A DNA stretch of 64,000 nt from assembly GCF_039543205.1 (NCBI RefSeq), contig NZ_BAABJH010000002.1, positions 186,001-250,000 of the forward strand. The letters are read 5' to 3'. Positions within the stretch are counted from its first letter, which is position 1. The number at the start of each line of letters is the position of its first letter. The notes under the pieces were generated by a model, which saw only the letters and a list, made by a program, of their open reading frames with translations, was not told where the DNA came from and did no database searches. Source of the stretch: Flaviramulus_B aquimarinus (GTDB lineage Bacteria > Bacteroidota > Bacteroidia > Flavobacteriales > Flavobacteriaceae). The translations under genes were made by a program, and so were the position numbers. Below are positions 50,485 to 59,904 of this stretch, in pieces.

Positions 50485-51813
50485 TTATTTGTCACCGTAA
50501 ACTTCTTTAACAAACTTTTCGTAACTTAATTCCTTAATCTTAATATTTGCTTTTTCTTTATAAACAGCTAATAGTTTTTGACTAATCAATTGTTCTGAAA
50601 TACGACGTGCTTCTTCTTGATTTCCTAACACACGTGCAGCAATATCATCCAACTCTTTATCTGAAGGATTCATTTGACCAAATTGAGCCATTTGTCCTTT
50701 AATCATTTCGCGGGCATGCCCTTTAATATCGTCCATAGTTACTTGAACATTATTATCTGTAATTAACTTACCTTCAATCAACTGATAGCGTAAACTTTTT
50801 TCAGACTTCTCATATTCTTCTCTGGCTTGATCGGCATCCATTTCTTTTTCACCTGCGGTTTGCATCCATTTTGTAAGGAATTCTGCTGGTAAATCGAACT
50901 TTGTGTTTTCAACTAAATACTCCGTAACATCATTCAACAATTTTTGATCAGCTTGTTGCACAAATTGCTTTTCAGCGTCTTCTTTTATTTTAGCTTTTAA
51001 TTCTGTTACAGAAGTAACTTCACCGTTACCAAAAAGTTTGTCGAATAACTCTTGATCTAAATCTGCTAATTCACGGTTATTAATTTCTGTAATTGTAAAG
51101 TTTACTTCAATATCTAAACCATGAACATCATCATGAGTTAATTTTAATGCGTGCATCAAATCATGGTCATCATCAAAAAGCCCTTTGGTTTTTAATGTAA
51201 TAACATCGCCCGCTTTAGCTCCAATAAATTGTTTTGCAGTAGACTTTCCTTTAAATTTATCCAAAGTTAAGGTTACTGTATTATCAATCTCTTTTTCTTC
51301 GTTTGTATAAGCACCTGTAATTTCGCTGTCTTTTTCAACAATATCTTGAGACACTAATTTTCCGTATTGTTTTTGAATACGTTCAATTTGCTCATTTATC
51401 ATTTTTTCATCAGCTACAATATTATATTGTGTAATGGCTTTTTTACTTTTTAAGCTAACTTCAAATTCTGGTGATAAACCTAATTCGAATTCAAAAGAAA
51501 ACCCTTCAGCATCCCAATCAATCTCATCTTGTGTTTTTGGCAATGGTTGCCCAAGAACATCTAACTTTTCTTCAGTTAAATATTTGTTTAAAGCATCTTG
51601 TAAAAGTTTATTAACCTCATCAACTAAAACCGCTTTCCCATACTGCTTTTTAACCAGTCCCATTGGCACATGGCCTTTTCTAAAACCTGGGATATTTGCT
51701 GTTTTACGGTAATCGACTAAGATTTTTTCAACCTTATCGCTATAGTCTTCTTTAGCGATATCTACTTTCACTACAGCATTTAATGCATCAACGTTTTCTC
51801 TTGTAATATTCAT
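50485..51813 (-). CDS. tig: Trigger factor
   Basis: Ribosome-bound chaperone. 442 residues. The N-terminal ribosome-binding domain carries PGFRKGHVPMGLVKKQYG, a close form of the ribosome-contact signature. The middle is FKBP-like but divergent. The C-terminal helical chaperone arms span ~270-442. The Bacteroidota form has weak PPIase-site conservation. It is first of the tig-clpP-clpX group, with its own terminator. Confidence 0.93.
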   Translation of the reverse strand: MNITRENVDALNAVVKVDIAKEDYSDKVEKILVDYRKTANIPGFRKGHVPMGLVKKQYGKAVLVDEVNKLLQDALNKYLTEEKLDVLGQPLPKTQDEIDWDAEGFSFEFELGLSPEFEVSLKSKKAITQYNIVADEKMINEQIERIQKQYGKLVSQDIVEKDSEITGAYTNEEKEIDNTVTLTLDKFKGKSTAKQFIGAKAGDVITLKTKGLFDDDHDLMHALKLTHDDVHGLDIEVNFTITEINNRELADLDQELFDKLFGNGEVTSVTELKAKIKEDAEKQFVQQADQKLLNDVTEYLVENTKFDLPAEFLTKWMQTAGEKEMDADQAREEYEKSEKSLRYQLIEGKLITDNNVQVTMDDIKGHAREMIKGQMAQFGQMNPSDKELDDIAARVLGNQEEARRISEQLISQKLLAVYKEKANIKIKELSYEKFVKEVYGDK

Positions 51814-52002
51814 TCTAAATGATATAAAGCCTTAAGTCAGGCATTTAACAATAAAGGTTTCTTAAAAAACCCTGAACTTTTTGTGTCCAAAATTGGGATG
51901 CAAAAATAGTACATTTTTACATCCCAACAAAGTTTTTAATTGCTTGATTTCAATACCATTTACCATAAGAAATTACAATAAGAAAATAATACCTAGTAAA
52001 AG

Positions 52003-52350
52003 CTATTTTTCATCCTTTTTTAAGAACGATTGTAAAAGCGATTGCAGTATGGATAATAAGATACTAAATAGAATAGCCCACCAAATATTGTCTACAAAAA
52101 ACCCTTCAATAAATTTATCGGCCAAAAGAATAATCAAACCATTTATGACCAGTAAAAACAAGCCTAAAGTAATAATGGTTACTGGCAAGGTAAAAATGAC
52201 TAAAAGTGGTTTAACTAAAAGGTTTAAAATGGATAATACGACTGCTACAATTATTGCCGTTAAGTAACTATCTACACTTACACCTGTAAGAACATTTGCT
52301 AAAACAAATACAGCTATTGCATTTACTAATAATCTTAAAATCAAGTTCAT
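52003..52350 (-). CDS. Small four-TM membrane protein (phage-holin-superfamily-IV type)
   Basis: 115 residues and four hydrophobic helices with the pattern LNLLVKPLLVIFTLPVTIITLGLFLLVINGLIILLA of the PF04020 family. Despite the database name there is no lysis gene or phage context; members are ordinary inner-membrane proteins in Bacteroidota. Its stop is 190 bases from the tig start, and the alpha/beta hydrolase gene is 15 bases upstream on the same strand. Confidence 0.8.
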   Translation of the reverse strand: MNLILRLLVNAIAVFVLANVLTGVSVDSYLTAIIVAVVLSILNLLVKPLLVIFTLPVTIITLGLFLLVINGLIILLADKFIEGFFVDNIWWAILFSILLSILQSLLQSFLKKDEK

Positions 52351-52365
52351 GGTTTTATGTTTTGA

Positions 52366-53133
52366 TTATGAATTTACAAAATTAATCACAGCTTCAAAAA
52401 AGTCTTTCGGATTTTCTGCGTGTAGCCAATGTCCAGAGTTGGCAATCGTTATAATTTCTGCTTTAGAAAAGTGGTTTAAAATAATCTTTTCATCTTCAAC
52501 ACCTATATATTCTGAACGATCGCCACGTAAAAACAGCGTTGCTTTTTCAAACCTTGAATAACTAGAGAGCGATTCGCCTATTTCTGCGACTTCTGTTTTT
52601 AAAATATCAAGGTTTACCCTTAAGGCCAGTTTTCCTTTTTCAATCCAATATAAGTTTTTAAGCAAAAATTGACGTGTTCCAAAATCAGGCACATAACCGC
52701 TTAAAATGGTATCGGCCTCACCTCTACTTTTTATCATATCAAAGTCTAGGCTACTTAAGCCTTCCAATATTGCATCATGATGAATTGGATAAAACCGTGG
52801 CGAAATATCAGCAATTAATAATTTTGAAACAATATCTGGGTATTCTGTAGCGAATAGCATAGCCGTTTTTCCGCCCATAGAATGTCCAAGCAGAATGATA
52901 TCTTTTAAATCGTGGGCATCCAAATAGTGTTTTAAATCTTCTGCAAGAATTTCATAATTAAACGTTTCATCCCAAAAACTACGCCCGTGATTCCTTTGGT
53001 CTACCAAATGCACTTCGAAACCCTGCTCACTTAGGTTTTTTCCATGGGTCTTCCAGTTATCACCCATGCCTAAAAACCCATGAAGTATGATAATAGGGCG
53101 ACCTTCCCCTATGATGTTTGAATGTAAAAGCAT
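52366..53133 (-). CDS. Alpha/beta hydrolase (YbfF-like esterase)
   Basis: 255 residues: oxyanion motif LHGFLGMGDNW (18-28), catalytic Ser in LLGHSMGGKTAM, DQRNHGRS, acidic residue in LRGDRSEYI and the final His in SGHWLHAENP. The family hydrolyses acyl esters or thioesters. It lies between pdxJ and the 4-TM protein gene, 45 bases after pdxJ. Confidence 0.9.
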   Translation of the reverse strand: MLLHSNIIGEGRPIIILHGFLGMGDNWKTHGKNLSEQGFEVHLVDQRNHGRSFWDETFNYEILAEDLKHYLDAHDLKDIILLGHSMGGKTAMLFATEYPDIVSKLLIADISPRFYPIHHDAILEGLSSLDFDMIKSRGEADTILSGYVPDFGTRQFLLKNLYWIEKGKLALRVNLDILKTEVAEIGESLSSYSRFEKATLFLRGDRSEYIGVEDEKIILNHFSKAEIITIANSGHWLHAENPKDFFEAVINFVNS

Positions 53134-53178
53134 TACGATTTTTTGATTAAAAGTTAACGATTTTTGAATACTGCTTAT

Positions 53179-53892
53179 TTATTTCAATTTATGCAAATAC
53201 ATCTGAATAACGTTTTCTACACCCAAATACAAACTTTCGGCAATAAGTGAATGTCCTATAGATACCTCTAACAAATTTGAAATATTATCTTTAAAAAATT
53301 CAATATTCTCCAAAGACAAATCATGTCCGGCATTAATGCCTAAATCCAGTTTATTTGCCAACTCAGCAGCCTTAGTATAAGGCTTTGCAGCATTTTTATC
53401 TCCTAAATCATATTGGTGGGCAAAGGCCTCGGTATATAATTCAATTCTATCTGTGCCTGTAGCTTTAGCTCCTTCTATTTGTTTTAAAACAGGGTCTATG
53501 AAAATGGATGTTCTAATACCATTATTTTGAAATTCCTTAATAACATCCATCAAAAAATCTTTGTTTTTTATGGTATCCCAACCCGCATTACTAGTAATCG
53601 CATCAATTGCATCGGGCACTAAAGTAACTTGAGTTGGTTTGACCTCTAAAACCAAATCAATAAAGGAGTCTATAGGGTTGCCTTCAATATTATATTCAGT
53701 ATAAACTTCTGGTTTTAAATCGCGAGCATCTTGATAACGTATGTGGCGCTCATCTGGTCTTGGGTGAATGGTTACACCTTCAGCTCCAAAACGCTGCACA
53801 TCTTTTGCAAATTGCACGACATTCGGTACATCACCCCCTCTTGAGTTTCTTAAGGTTGCAATCTTATTTATATTAACACTTAACTTTGTCAT
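53179..53892 (-). CDS. pdxJ: Pyridoxine 5'-phosphate synthase
   Basis: Condenses 1-deoxyxylulose-5-phosphate with aminoacetone phosphate in vitamin B6 synthesis. A 237-residue TIM barrel. The start ATG at 53892 gives MTKLSVNINKIATLRNSRG, the usual beginning; an ATG three codons upstream is also in frame. VTIHPRPDERHIRYQD and GINAGHDLSLEN carry conserved active-site residues. It faces the CBS-domain gene divergently. Confidence 0.96.
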   Translation of the reverse strand: MTKLSVNINKIATLRNSRGGDVPNVVQFAKDVQRFGAEGVTIHPRPDERHIRYQDARDLKPEVYTEYNIEGNPIDSFIDLVLEVKPTQVTLVPDAIDAITSNAGWDTIKNKDFLMDVIKEFQNNGIRTSIFIDPVLKQIEGAKATGTDRIELYTEAFAHQYDLGDKNAAKPYTKAAELANKLDLGINAGHDLSLENIEFFKDNISNLLEVSIGHSLIAESLYLGVENVIQMYLHKLK

Positions 53893-54072
53893 ATAATCCA
53901 TTTAAAAGACAAAAATACAAAGTAGAATGGGCATACATACTATTTTTTGATTAATTTGCAACTCTATTTAATCAAGAACGATGAAATGAGCTTGAACAAT
54001 TAATTTGATCTAAATTTAAAATAGTGTTTAGCAAATGACATCTGACAGCATTAATAAAATAGATTAAAACAG

Positions 54073-54732
54073 ATGAAACTTTCAGGATTAATCATAAACG
54101 ATATAAAACCGCTTAATAAGAAAAGTAAAGTACGCGATTTGCAGTTGCTCTTTAATCAGTTAACTTTTTCCCACATCCCTATTAATGATGATGACAAAAC
54201 TTATTTGGGGTGTTTTTCTGAAACCGACGCCCATTGTTTTGAAGGCCATAAAACCTTAAGTGATTATCAACATTCCATTGAAACTTTTTTTGTGCGCGAC
54301 AATACGCTTTTATTAGATGTTCTGGAAGCTTTTGCTATTAATTCCGCCAATATCATGCCTATTTTAAATGCGCAAAATGACTATTTAGGGTATTATGAAC
54401 TCAATGATATTATTAACTTATTTGGTGAATCGCCATTTTTTGCTGAAGCTGGTGGCGTTTTGGTTGTTGAAAAAGGGATTAACGACTATTCTTTTAGTGA
54501 AATTAGTCAGATAGTAGAGTCCAATGGTGGTAAACTTTTAGGGGCATTCGTTTCCAAAATGAATAGCGATTTAGTTCAAGTAACCATGAAAATAGTAAAT
54601 ACCGGCCTTAATGAAATTATACAAACCTTCCGCAGGTATAGCTACAATATCATTTCAGGACACGAGGAAGATGGTTATATTGAAAGTTTGAAAGAGCGTT
54701 CTGATTATTTAAAAAAATATTTAAATATCTAA
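54073..54732 (+). CDS. CBS domain-containing protein (AcuB-like)
   Basis: 219 residues: paired CBS motifs at ~1-125 (VRDLQLLFNQLTFSHIPI, LLDVLEAFAINSANIMPIL) and a C-terminal ~85-residue ACT-like part. CBS pairs usually bind adenine nucleotides. It is four bases from nadK, a conserved pairing in Flavobacteriia that suggests co-translation and possibly a nucleotide-sensing role. Confidence 0.82.
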   Translation: MKLSGLIINDIKPLNKKSKVRDLQLLFNQLTFSHIPINDDDKTYLGCFSETDAHCFEGHKTLSDYQHSIETFFVRDNTLLLDVLEAFAINSANIMPILNAQNDYLGYYELNDIINLFGESPFFAEAGGVLVVEKGINDYSFSEISQIVESNGGKLLGAFVSKMNSDLVQVTMKIVNTGLNEIIQTFRRYSYNIISGHEEDGYIESLKERSDYLKKYLNI

Positions 54733-54735
54733 AAT

Positions 54736-55620
54736 ATGAAGGTTGCTATTTTTGGGCGTTTTTATAACGAAACTACATCAATTTCTGTAGAAACACTTTT
54801 TAATTATTTGCTTAAGAAAGATTTTGATGCCTATATTGAAACCGAATTCTCTAACCTTATTAAAAGTGAATCGCAAAACGAAAAAGATTATTCGTCGTTT
54901 AAAAGTTTTAATACATTAGACAATTCCTTTGATTTATTGGTAAGTGTTGGTGGCGATGGCACCATTTTAAGAGCTATTACCTTTGTTAAAGACCTGGATA
55001 TCCCAATAATTGGAATCAATACAGGACGTTTAGGTTTTTTGGCAACCATTCAAGTCAATCAAATAGAAAATGCCATTCAAGATATTATTGATGGTAATTA
55101 TAAAATTTCCGAACGTAGCTTGCTCTCCGTAGAAACATCTCCTGAAAACAGTGATGTTAAATCCTTAAACTTTGCATTAAATGAAATAGCTGTAAGTAGA
55201 AAAAATACCACATCTATGATTACCGTTGAAACCTATTTAGACGGTGAATACCTAACCTCGTATTGGAGTGATGGCTTAATCGTTTCAACACCAACAGGCT
55301 CAACAGGATACTCATTGAGTTGTGGAGGTCCTGTAATTACGCCTAGCACAGGAAGTTTTGCGCTAACCCCCATTGCCCCACATAATTTAAGTGCGCGACC
55401 TTTAATAATCCCAGATTCTACCGAAATACAATTAAAAGTTGATGGCCGTGAAGAACAGCACTTGGTATCATTAGATTCCAGGATTGCAACTCTAGATAAT
55501 GGCACTATAATAAAAATTAAAAAGGCCAATTTTAAAATCAAAATGATAGATTTACTTAGCGAAAGCTTTTTAGTAACACTTCGTAAAAAACTCCTTTGGG
55601 GTGAAGACAAGCGCAATTAA
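54736..55620 (+). CDS. nadK: NAD kinase
   Basis: Phosphorylates NAD to NADP. 294 residues: VGGDGTILRA (71-80, the GGDGT motif), NTGRLGFLA, and STPTGSTGYSLSCGGP with the conserved NAD-contacting loop. It lies 4 bases after the CBS gene. The DUF6089-uppS-bamA transcript starts just downstream. Confidence 0.96.
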   Translation: MKVAIFGRFYNETTSISVETLFNYLLKKDFDAYIETEFSNLIKSESQNEKDYSSFKSFNTLDNSFDLLVSVGGDGTILRAITFVKDLDIPIIGINTGRLGFLATIQVNQIENAIQDIIDGNYKISERSLLSVETSPENSDVKSLNFALNEIAVSRKNTTSMITVETYLDGEYLTSYWSDGLIVSTPTGSTGYSLSCGGPVITPSTGSFALTPIAPHNLSARPLIIPDSTEIQLKVDGREEQHLVSLDSRIATLDNGTIIKIKKANFKIKMIDLLSESFLVTLRKKLLWGEDKRN

Positions 55621-55639
55621 ACAATAATTCAAAAGAAAA

Positions 55640-55680
55640 ACTGTTTTACACAGATACTGTTTACTGGAAATGGTAACAGT
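55640..55680. promoter_or_regulatory. Triple ACTGTT(T)AC sites upstream of the DUF6089-uppS-bamA operon
   Basis: ACTGTTTTAC (55640-55649), ACTGTTTAC (55656-55664) and inverted GTAACAGT (55673-55680) lie just upstream of the -7 box at 55695-55702. The last two form an inverted pair with an 8-base gap. The spacing of half-sites (about one to two helical turns) suggests a regulator-binding site. The regulator is unknown. Confidence 0.45.
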
Positions 55681-55694
55681 CAAATCTTATTTAT

Positions 55695-55702
55695 TATATT
55701 TG
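55695..55702 (+). promoter_or_regulatory. -7 box of the DUF6089-uppS-bamA operon
   Basis: TATATTTG is an exact TAnnTTTG match. The expected start is near 55710, very close to the ATG at 55720, giving a very short leader. No -33 TTG is seen at the right distance, so an activator at the ACTGTT sites is possible. Confidence 0.5.
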
Positions 55703-55719
55703 CAAACTTTTGAATATTT

Positions 55720-56406
55720 ATGAGGCATTTAACCATATTGATACTAGGCATCTTAACCACTCATTTAAGCGACGCTCAAATTAACGAAATTGGTGTTTTT
55801 GTAGGTGGTAGTAACTTTATTGGTGATGTGGGTGCAACCGATTATATTTCACCCAATCAGTTAGCTATTGGTGGTATTTATAAATGGAACAGAAGTCGAA
55901 GACATTCATACAGAGCATCATTAATTTTCAGTGAATTAGAAGGCATTGACATCAATTCAGATGATCCAAGGCGTATTCAAAGAGGTTATGAGTTTTCAAG
56001 TAAAATTATTGAAGCTTCATTGGGCATGGAATTTACCTTTATGGATTTTAACTTACATTCAGGCGAAAAAATTGGAACACCTTATCTATATACGGGCATA
56101 AGTGTTACAAACCATGATAATCATTATTTTTTGAATGATGTTCAGACTTCAGAAAACAGTTCCAGTTGGGCTTATGGTATTCCTATGGCATTAGGTTTTA
56201 AAACAAACTTTTTAGAAAGCTTGATTTTAGGTATCGAAATTGGTGCACGTTATACGTTTTCGGATGAACTGGATGGCAGTGTTCCAGATGCTGAATTTAG
56301 ACAACCTTTTAGGTTTGGAAATATAAATAATACCGATTGGTATGTGTTTTCAGGTATTACACTAACATATACTTTTGGAGAAAACCCATGCTATTGCGTA
56401 AATTAA
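55720..56406 (+). CDS. DUF6089 family outer-membrane protein
   Basis: 228 residues. A signal peptide (1-19, ending SDAQ) is followed by beta-barrel-like strands (EIGVFVGGSNFIGDVG, GIYKWNRSRRHSYRASL) ending in ITLTYTFGENPCYCVN. This fits the DUF6089 family, an outer-membrane-type protein that often precedes uppS and bamA in Flavobacteriia. It lies one base from uppS. Function unknown, with an envelope-assembly context. Confidence 0.82.
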   Translation: MRHLTILILGILTTHLSDAQINEIGVFVGGSNFIGDVGATDYISPNQLAIGGIYKWNRSRRHSYRASLIFSELEGIDINSDDPRRIQRGYEFSSKIIEASLGMEFTFMDFNLHSGEKIGTPYLYTGISVTNHDNHYFLNDVQTSENSSSWAYGIPMALGFKTNFLESLILGIEIGARYTFSDELDGSVPDAEFRQPFRFGNINNTDWYVFSGITLTYTFGENPCYCVN

Positions 56407-56407
56407 A

Positions 56408-57148
56408 ATGGACTTAAAAGACCACATACATATTAAATCATTACCCAAACACATTGCTATTATTATGGATGGTAATGGACGTTGGGCCAAACAAAAAGGA
56501 AAGCTACGTGCTTTTGGACATGAGAACGGCACAAAATCTGTAAAAAGAACAGTGGAAACCTGTGCCGAGCTTGGCTTAGAAAACCTAACACTTTATGCCT
56601 TTTCTACCGAAAACTGGAATCGTCCAAAACTAGAAGTACAAACCCTAATGAAACTTTTAGTGTCCTCATTAAAAAAAGAAATAAAAACGCTTCAAGACAA
56701 CAATATTAAACTTTCTGCTATAGGCAACCTAAGTACATTGCCAAAAAAAGTATACAAAGAACTTTTTGAAGTCATTGATAGCACAAAACAAAACACTAGA
56801 ATGACATTAACCTTAGCATTAAGCTACGGTTCTAGAGAAGAAATACTAAATACTGTTAAAGAGATTAGTATTAAAGTTAAAAATAATATAATTTCGCCCG
56901 AAAATATTGAAGAATCAATTATAAATGAGCATCTTTACACGCGAAATTTACCAGATGTAGATTTGCTTATTAGAACAAGTGGGGAACAGCGCATTAGTAA
57001 TTTTTTGCTTTGGCAAATTGCTTATGCCGAATTATATTTTACAAGTGTTTTGTGGCCAGATTTCACGAAGCAACATTTGTATGAAGCAATTATTGAATAT
57101 CAAAAAAGAGAACGACGATTTGGGAAAACAAGTGAGCAACTTAGTTAA
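56408..57148 (+). CDS. uppS: Isoprenyl transferase (undecaprenyl diphosphate synthase)
   Basis: Makes the C55 carrier lipid for peptidoglycan and polysaccharides. 246 residues with IIMDGNGRWAKQKG (D21 pyrophosphate site), LYAFSTENWNRP and the C-terminal DLLIRTSGEQRISNFLLWQIAYAEL. Its end overlaps the start of bamA by 17 bases. It is part of the conserved DUF6089-uppS-bamA-ompH-ompH series. Confidence 0.97.
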   Translation: MDLKDHIHIKSLPKHIAIIMDGNGRWAKQKGKLRAFGHENGTKSVKRTVETCAELGLENLTLYAFSTENWNRPKLEVQTLMKLLVSSLKKEIKTLQDNNIKLSAIGNLSTLPKKVYKELFEVIDSTKQNTRMTLTLALSYGSREEILNTVKEISIKVKNNIISPENIEESIINEHLYTRNLPDVDLLIRTSGEQRISNFLLWQIAYAELYFTSVLWPDFTKQHLYEAIIEYQKRERRFGKTSEQLS

Positions 57149-59732
57149 TATTTTACCTAAAATAACATATATAAAGTACGGTATAGCACTATTACTCTTT
57201 GCTTGTAACTTTACTATTCAAGCACAAGATTTAGAATATAGCAATGGTAAAAAATATACCTTAGGCGATATTTCAGTTTCTGGAAACACAACATTCAGTG
57301 AGCAAACTATCATCACATATTCAGGGTTAAGAAAAGGAAAGGAAATGACCATTCCCGGCGAAGATATTAGTAACGCCATAAAAAAACTTTGGAATTCAAA
57401 ATTGTTTAGTGATATTGAAGTTTACATAACCAAAACAGAAGGTAATATAGCCTATTTACAAATTAGGCTATCTGATTTACCTAAACTTAACGAATTGAAA
57501 ATCAATGGTGTTAAAAAAGGTAAAAAAGAAAGTATTATAAGAGAAAATAAGCTAACTAAAGGAGTAAAAGTTACTGAAAACCTGATTACCACAACTAAAA
57601 ACTTCCTGACAAAAAAATATAGAAAAGACGGTTTTTTTAATACCAAAATACATATTAATACCATAGACGTTAAAGATTCTATTCAAACAGCTCGGGTTAA
57701 TATGGTTCTAAACATTGATAAAGGCGAAAAAGTTAAAATTAAAAACATCACATTTAGTGGCAATACCATTTTAAGCGATAAAAAGCTTAGAAAAAGTATG
57801 AAAAGCACTAAAAAAATTAACCGCATACGATTATTAAAACGTTCAAAATTTATAGATTCAGCTTATCAAGCAGATTTAGGACATATTATAGATGCCTACA
57901 AAGAAAACGGTTATAGAGATGCTAGAATCTTATCAGATAGTATCATTACAAATAACGATAAAACCATATCTCTAAAAATAGATGTTAACGAAGGTGAGCA
58001 ATACACTTTTGGAGACATAACATTTATTGGCAACACCGTGTATACCAATGACCAATTAAAAAGACTGTTACGTATTAACAAAGGTGATACTTACAATGGT
58101 ATTTTATTGCAAAAACGAATAGCAGACGATACCAAACCCGATGCTTTTGATATTACAAACCAATATCAAAACAACGGGTATTTATTTTCTAGCATTAACC
58201 CCGTAGAGGTCAGTGCAGATAATAATGTTATTGATTTGGAAATACGGATTTCTGAAGGAAAACCTGCATATTTTAATAGTGTAACCGTTGTTGGAAACGA
58301 CAAAACCAATGACCATGTTATATACAGGGAAATACGTACACGACCTGGTCAATTATATAGTAAGGCCAATGTTGTTCGTACCGTTAGAGAACTTGGGCAG
58401 TTAGGATTTTTTGATGCACAGGAAATCACGCCAAACTTTAACAATCCAAATCCAGTTGAAGGCACCATAGATATGGAATACTCTGTTAAAGAAACAGGAT
58501 CTAGTCAAATTGAATTACAAGGTGGTTATGGTGGTGGCGGTTTTATAGGAACTTTGGGACTATCATTCAACAACTTTTCTATAAAAGATATCTTTAAAAA
58601 AGAGGCTTACAAACCCATACCTATGGGTGACGGACAAAAACTGGCCTTACGTTTACAAGCCAGTCGTTTTTTCCAAACCTATAGTTTCTCATTTTCCGAA
58701 CCTTGGCTAGGCGGTAAACGTCCCGTGCAGTTTTCAACATCAATATCACATACTAAACAGTTCCTATTCAATCCTCAAACACGAAATGCCGATAAAAGTA
58801 GGAGTTTCAATATTACAGGTATAACCTTTGGTTTAGCAAAACGTTTATCGGTTCCAGATGATTATTTCACACTATCACAAGCTATTAGTTATCAACGTTA
58901 TGATCTAAACAATTACAATACGGGGTTATTTACTTTTGGAGATGGATACTCAAATAACTTATCCTATACCATTGGCCTTAGTAGAAATAATACCAGTGTT
59001 GATCCTATATTCCCAACAGGAGGTTCTAGTTTTGCTATTACAGGTAAATTTTCTTTGCCTTACTCCCTGTTTAATGGCGTAGATTATGATGCACTTGATG
59101 CTGAACGTGAAGCGAATGACAATATACGAACAGATATAACTAGTAGTCCTTTAGATGTGGCAGATGCCTCAACAAGAATTGCAGAAATTGACCAAGAAAA
59201 ATTTAGTTGGTTAGAATTTTATAAGGTTAAATTTTCTGGTGAATGGTACACGCAACTTGCCAAAAATTTAGTTTTAAGACCAAAAGTAGAATTTGGTTTT
59301 TTAGGTGCCTATAACAATGCCAGAGGCATTATACCGTTTGAGCGTTTTTATTTGGGTGGTGATGGTTTAGGTAATTTTTCTCTAGATGGTAGAGAAGTCA
59401 TTCAATTACGTGGATATCCAAATCAATCGTTATCCGATCAAGATGGAGGTACTATTTACAATAAATTTTCTTTAGAACTTCGTTATCCAATAACATTAAA
59501 AGCTTCTGCTAAGATTTACGCTTTAGGTTTTTTAGAAGGTGGTGCATCTTACAATAGTTTTAGAGATTTCAACCCGTTTAGTATAAATCGTTCTGCAGGT
59601 TTAGGTATTCGTATTTTCATGCCGGCATTTGGTTTATTAGGTATTGATTTTGGTCATGGTTTCGATCCTTTACCTGGTCAAACCCAAAAACATGGTTGGG
59701 AAACACACTTCATAATTGGACAACAGTTTTAA
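57132..59732 (+). CDS. bamA: Outer membrane protein assembly factor BamA
   Basis: Central barrel of the outer-membrane protein insertase. 866 residues from GTG 57132 (start overlaps uppS by 17 bases). A longer frame goes back to 56979 inside uppS but has no ATG that gives a signal peptide. The chosen start yields a signal sequence ending FTIQAQ. Five POTRA domains (~30-400; repeated GNT and GxYxGI-type turns) precede the Omp85 barrel (~410-866, conserved GGxG and FSLxLRYP strands, aromatic last residue F). It is co-transcribed with uppS. Confidence 0.93.
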   Translation: MSNLVNILPKITYIKYGIALLLFACNFTIQAQDLEYSNGKKYTLGDISVSGNTTFSEQTIITYSGLRKGKEMTIPGEDISNAIKKLWNSKLFSDIEVYITKTEGNIAYLQIRLSDLPKLNELKINGVKKGKKESIIRENKLTKGVKVTENLITTTKNFLTKKYRKDGFFNTKIHINTIDVKDSIQTARVNMVLNIDKGEKVKIKNITFSGNTILSDKKLRKSMKSTKKINRIRLLKRSKFIDSAYQADLGHIIDAYKENGYRDARILSDSIITNNDKTISLKIDVNEGEQYTFGDITFIGNTVYTNDQLKRLLRINKGDTYNGILLQKRIADDTKPDAFDITNQYQNNGYLFSSINPVEVSADNNVIDLEIRISEGKPAYFNSVTVVGNDKTNDHVIYREIRTRPGQLYSKANVVRTVRELGQLGFFDAQEITPNFNNPNPVEGTIDMEYSVKETGSSQIELQGGYGGGGFIGTLGLSFNNFSIKDIFKKEAYKPIPMGDGQKLALRLQASRFFQTYSFSFSEPWLGGKRPVQFSTSISHTKQFLFNPQTRNADKSRSFNITGITFGLAKRLSVPDDYFTLSQAISYQRYDLNNYNTGLFTFGDGYSNNLSYTIGLSRNNTSVDPIFPTGGSSFAITGKFSLPYSLFNGVDYDALDAEREANDNIRTDITSSPLDVADASTRIAEIDQEKFSWLEFYKVKFSGEWYTQLAKNLVLRPKVEFGFLGAYNNARGIIPFERFYLGGDGLGNFSLDGREVIQLRGYPNQSLSDQDGGTIYNKFSLELRYPITLKASAKIYALGFLEGGASYNSFRDFNPFSINRSAGLGIRIFMPAFGLLGIDFGHGFDPLPGQTQKHGWETHFIIGQQF

Positions 59733-59745
59733 ACATAAAAATTAC

Positions 59746-59763
59746 TTTGGCACGATATTTTCT
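59746..59763 (+). promoter_or_regulatory. Sigma-54-like promoter motif upstream of the first ompH
   Basis: TTTGGCACGATATTTTCT keeps the -24 element TTGGCAC and the 5-base spacing, but the -12 part reads TTTCT in place of TTGCT, a mismatch at the important G. It is weak support by itself. Confidence 0.35.
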
Positions 59764-59817
59764 AATAACACTTTAATGATTTGCATGAGAATTAAAATTT
59801 TTAAGATTAAAATTCGT

Positions 59818-59825
59818 TAATTTTG
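59818..59825 (+). promoter_or_regulatory. -7 box of the ompH pair
   Basis: TAATTTTG is an exact TAnnTTTG match, 80 bases upstream of the first ompH ATG. Together with the 172-base gap after bamA it suggests the ompH pair has its own promoter. No -33 box is visible. Confidence 0.45.
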
Positions 59826-59904
59826 AAGAATATGATTCAAAAGGCAGAAAAGATGAACTGTCATTTTAGAATTTATAGTATATAAATTACCAAATAACAA
59901 ACAG

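Noticed and set aside
52003..52350. Prophage signal from the holin-family name
   Set aside because: The gene lies in a conserved housekeeping stretch without lysin, portal or integrase; the name is historical.
56979..57131. BamA extension starting inside uppS
   Set aside because: The extra residues are a shadow of uppS codons; the signal peptide begins after the GTG at 57132.
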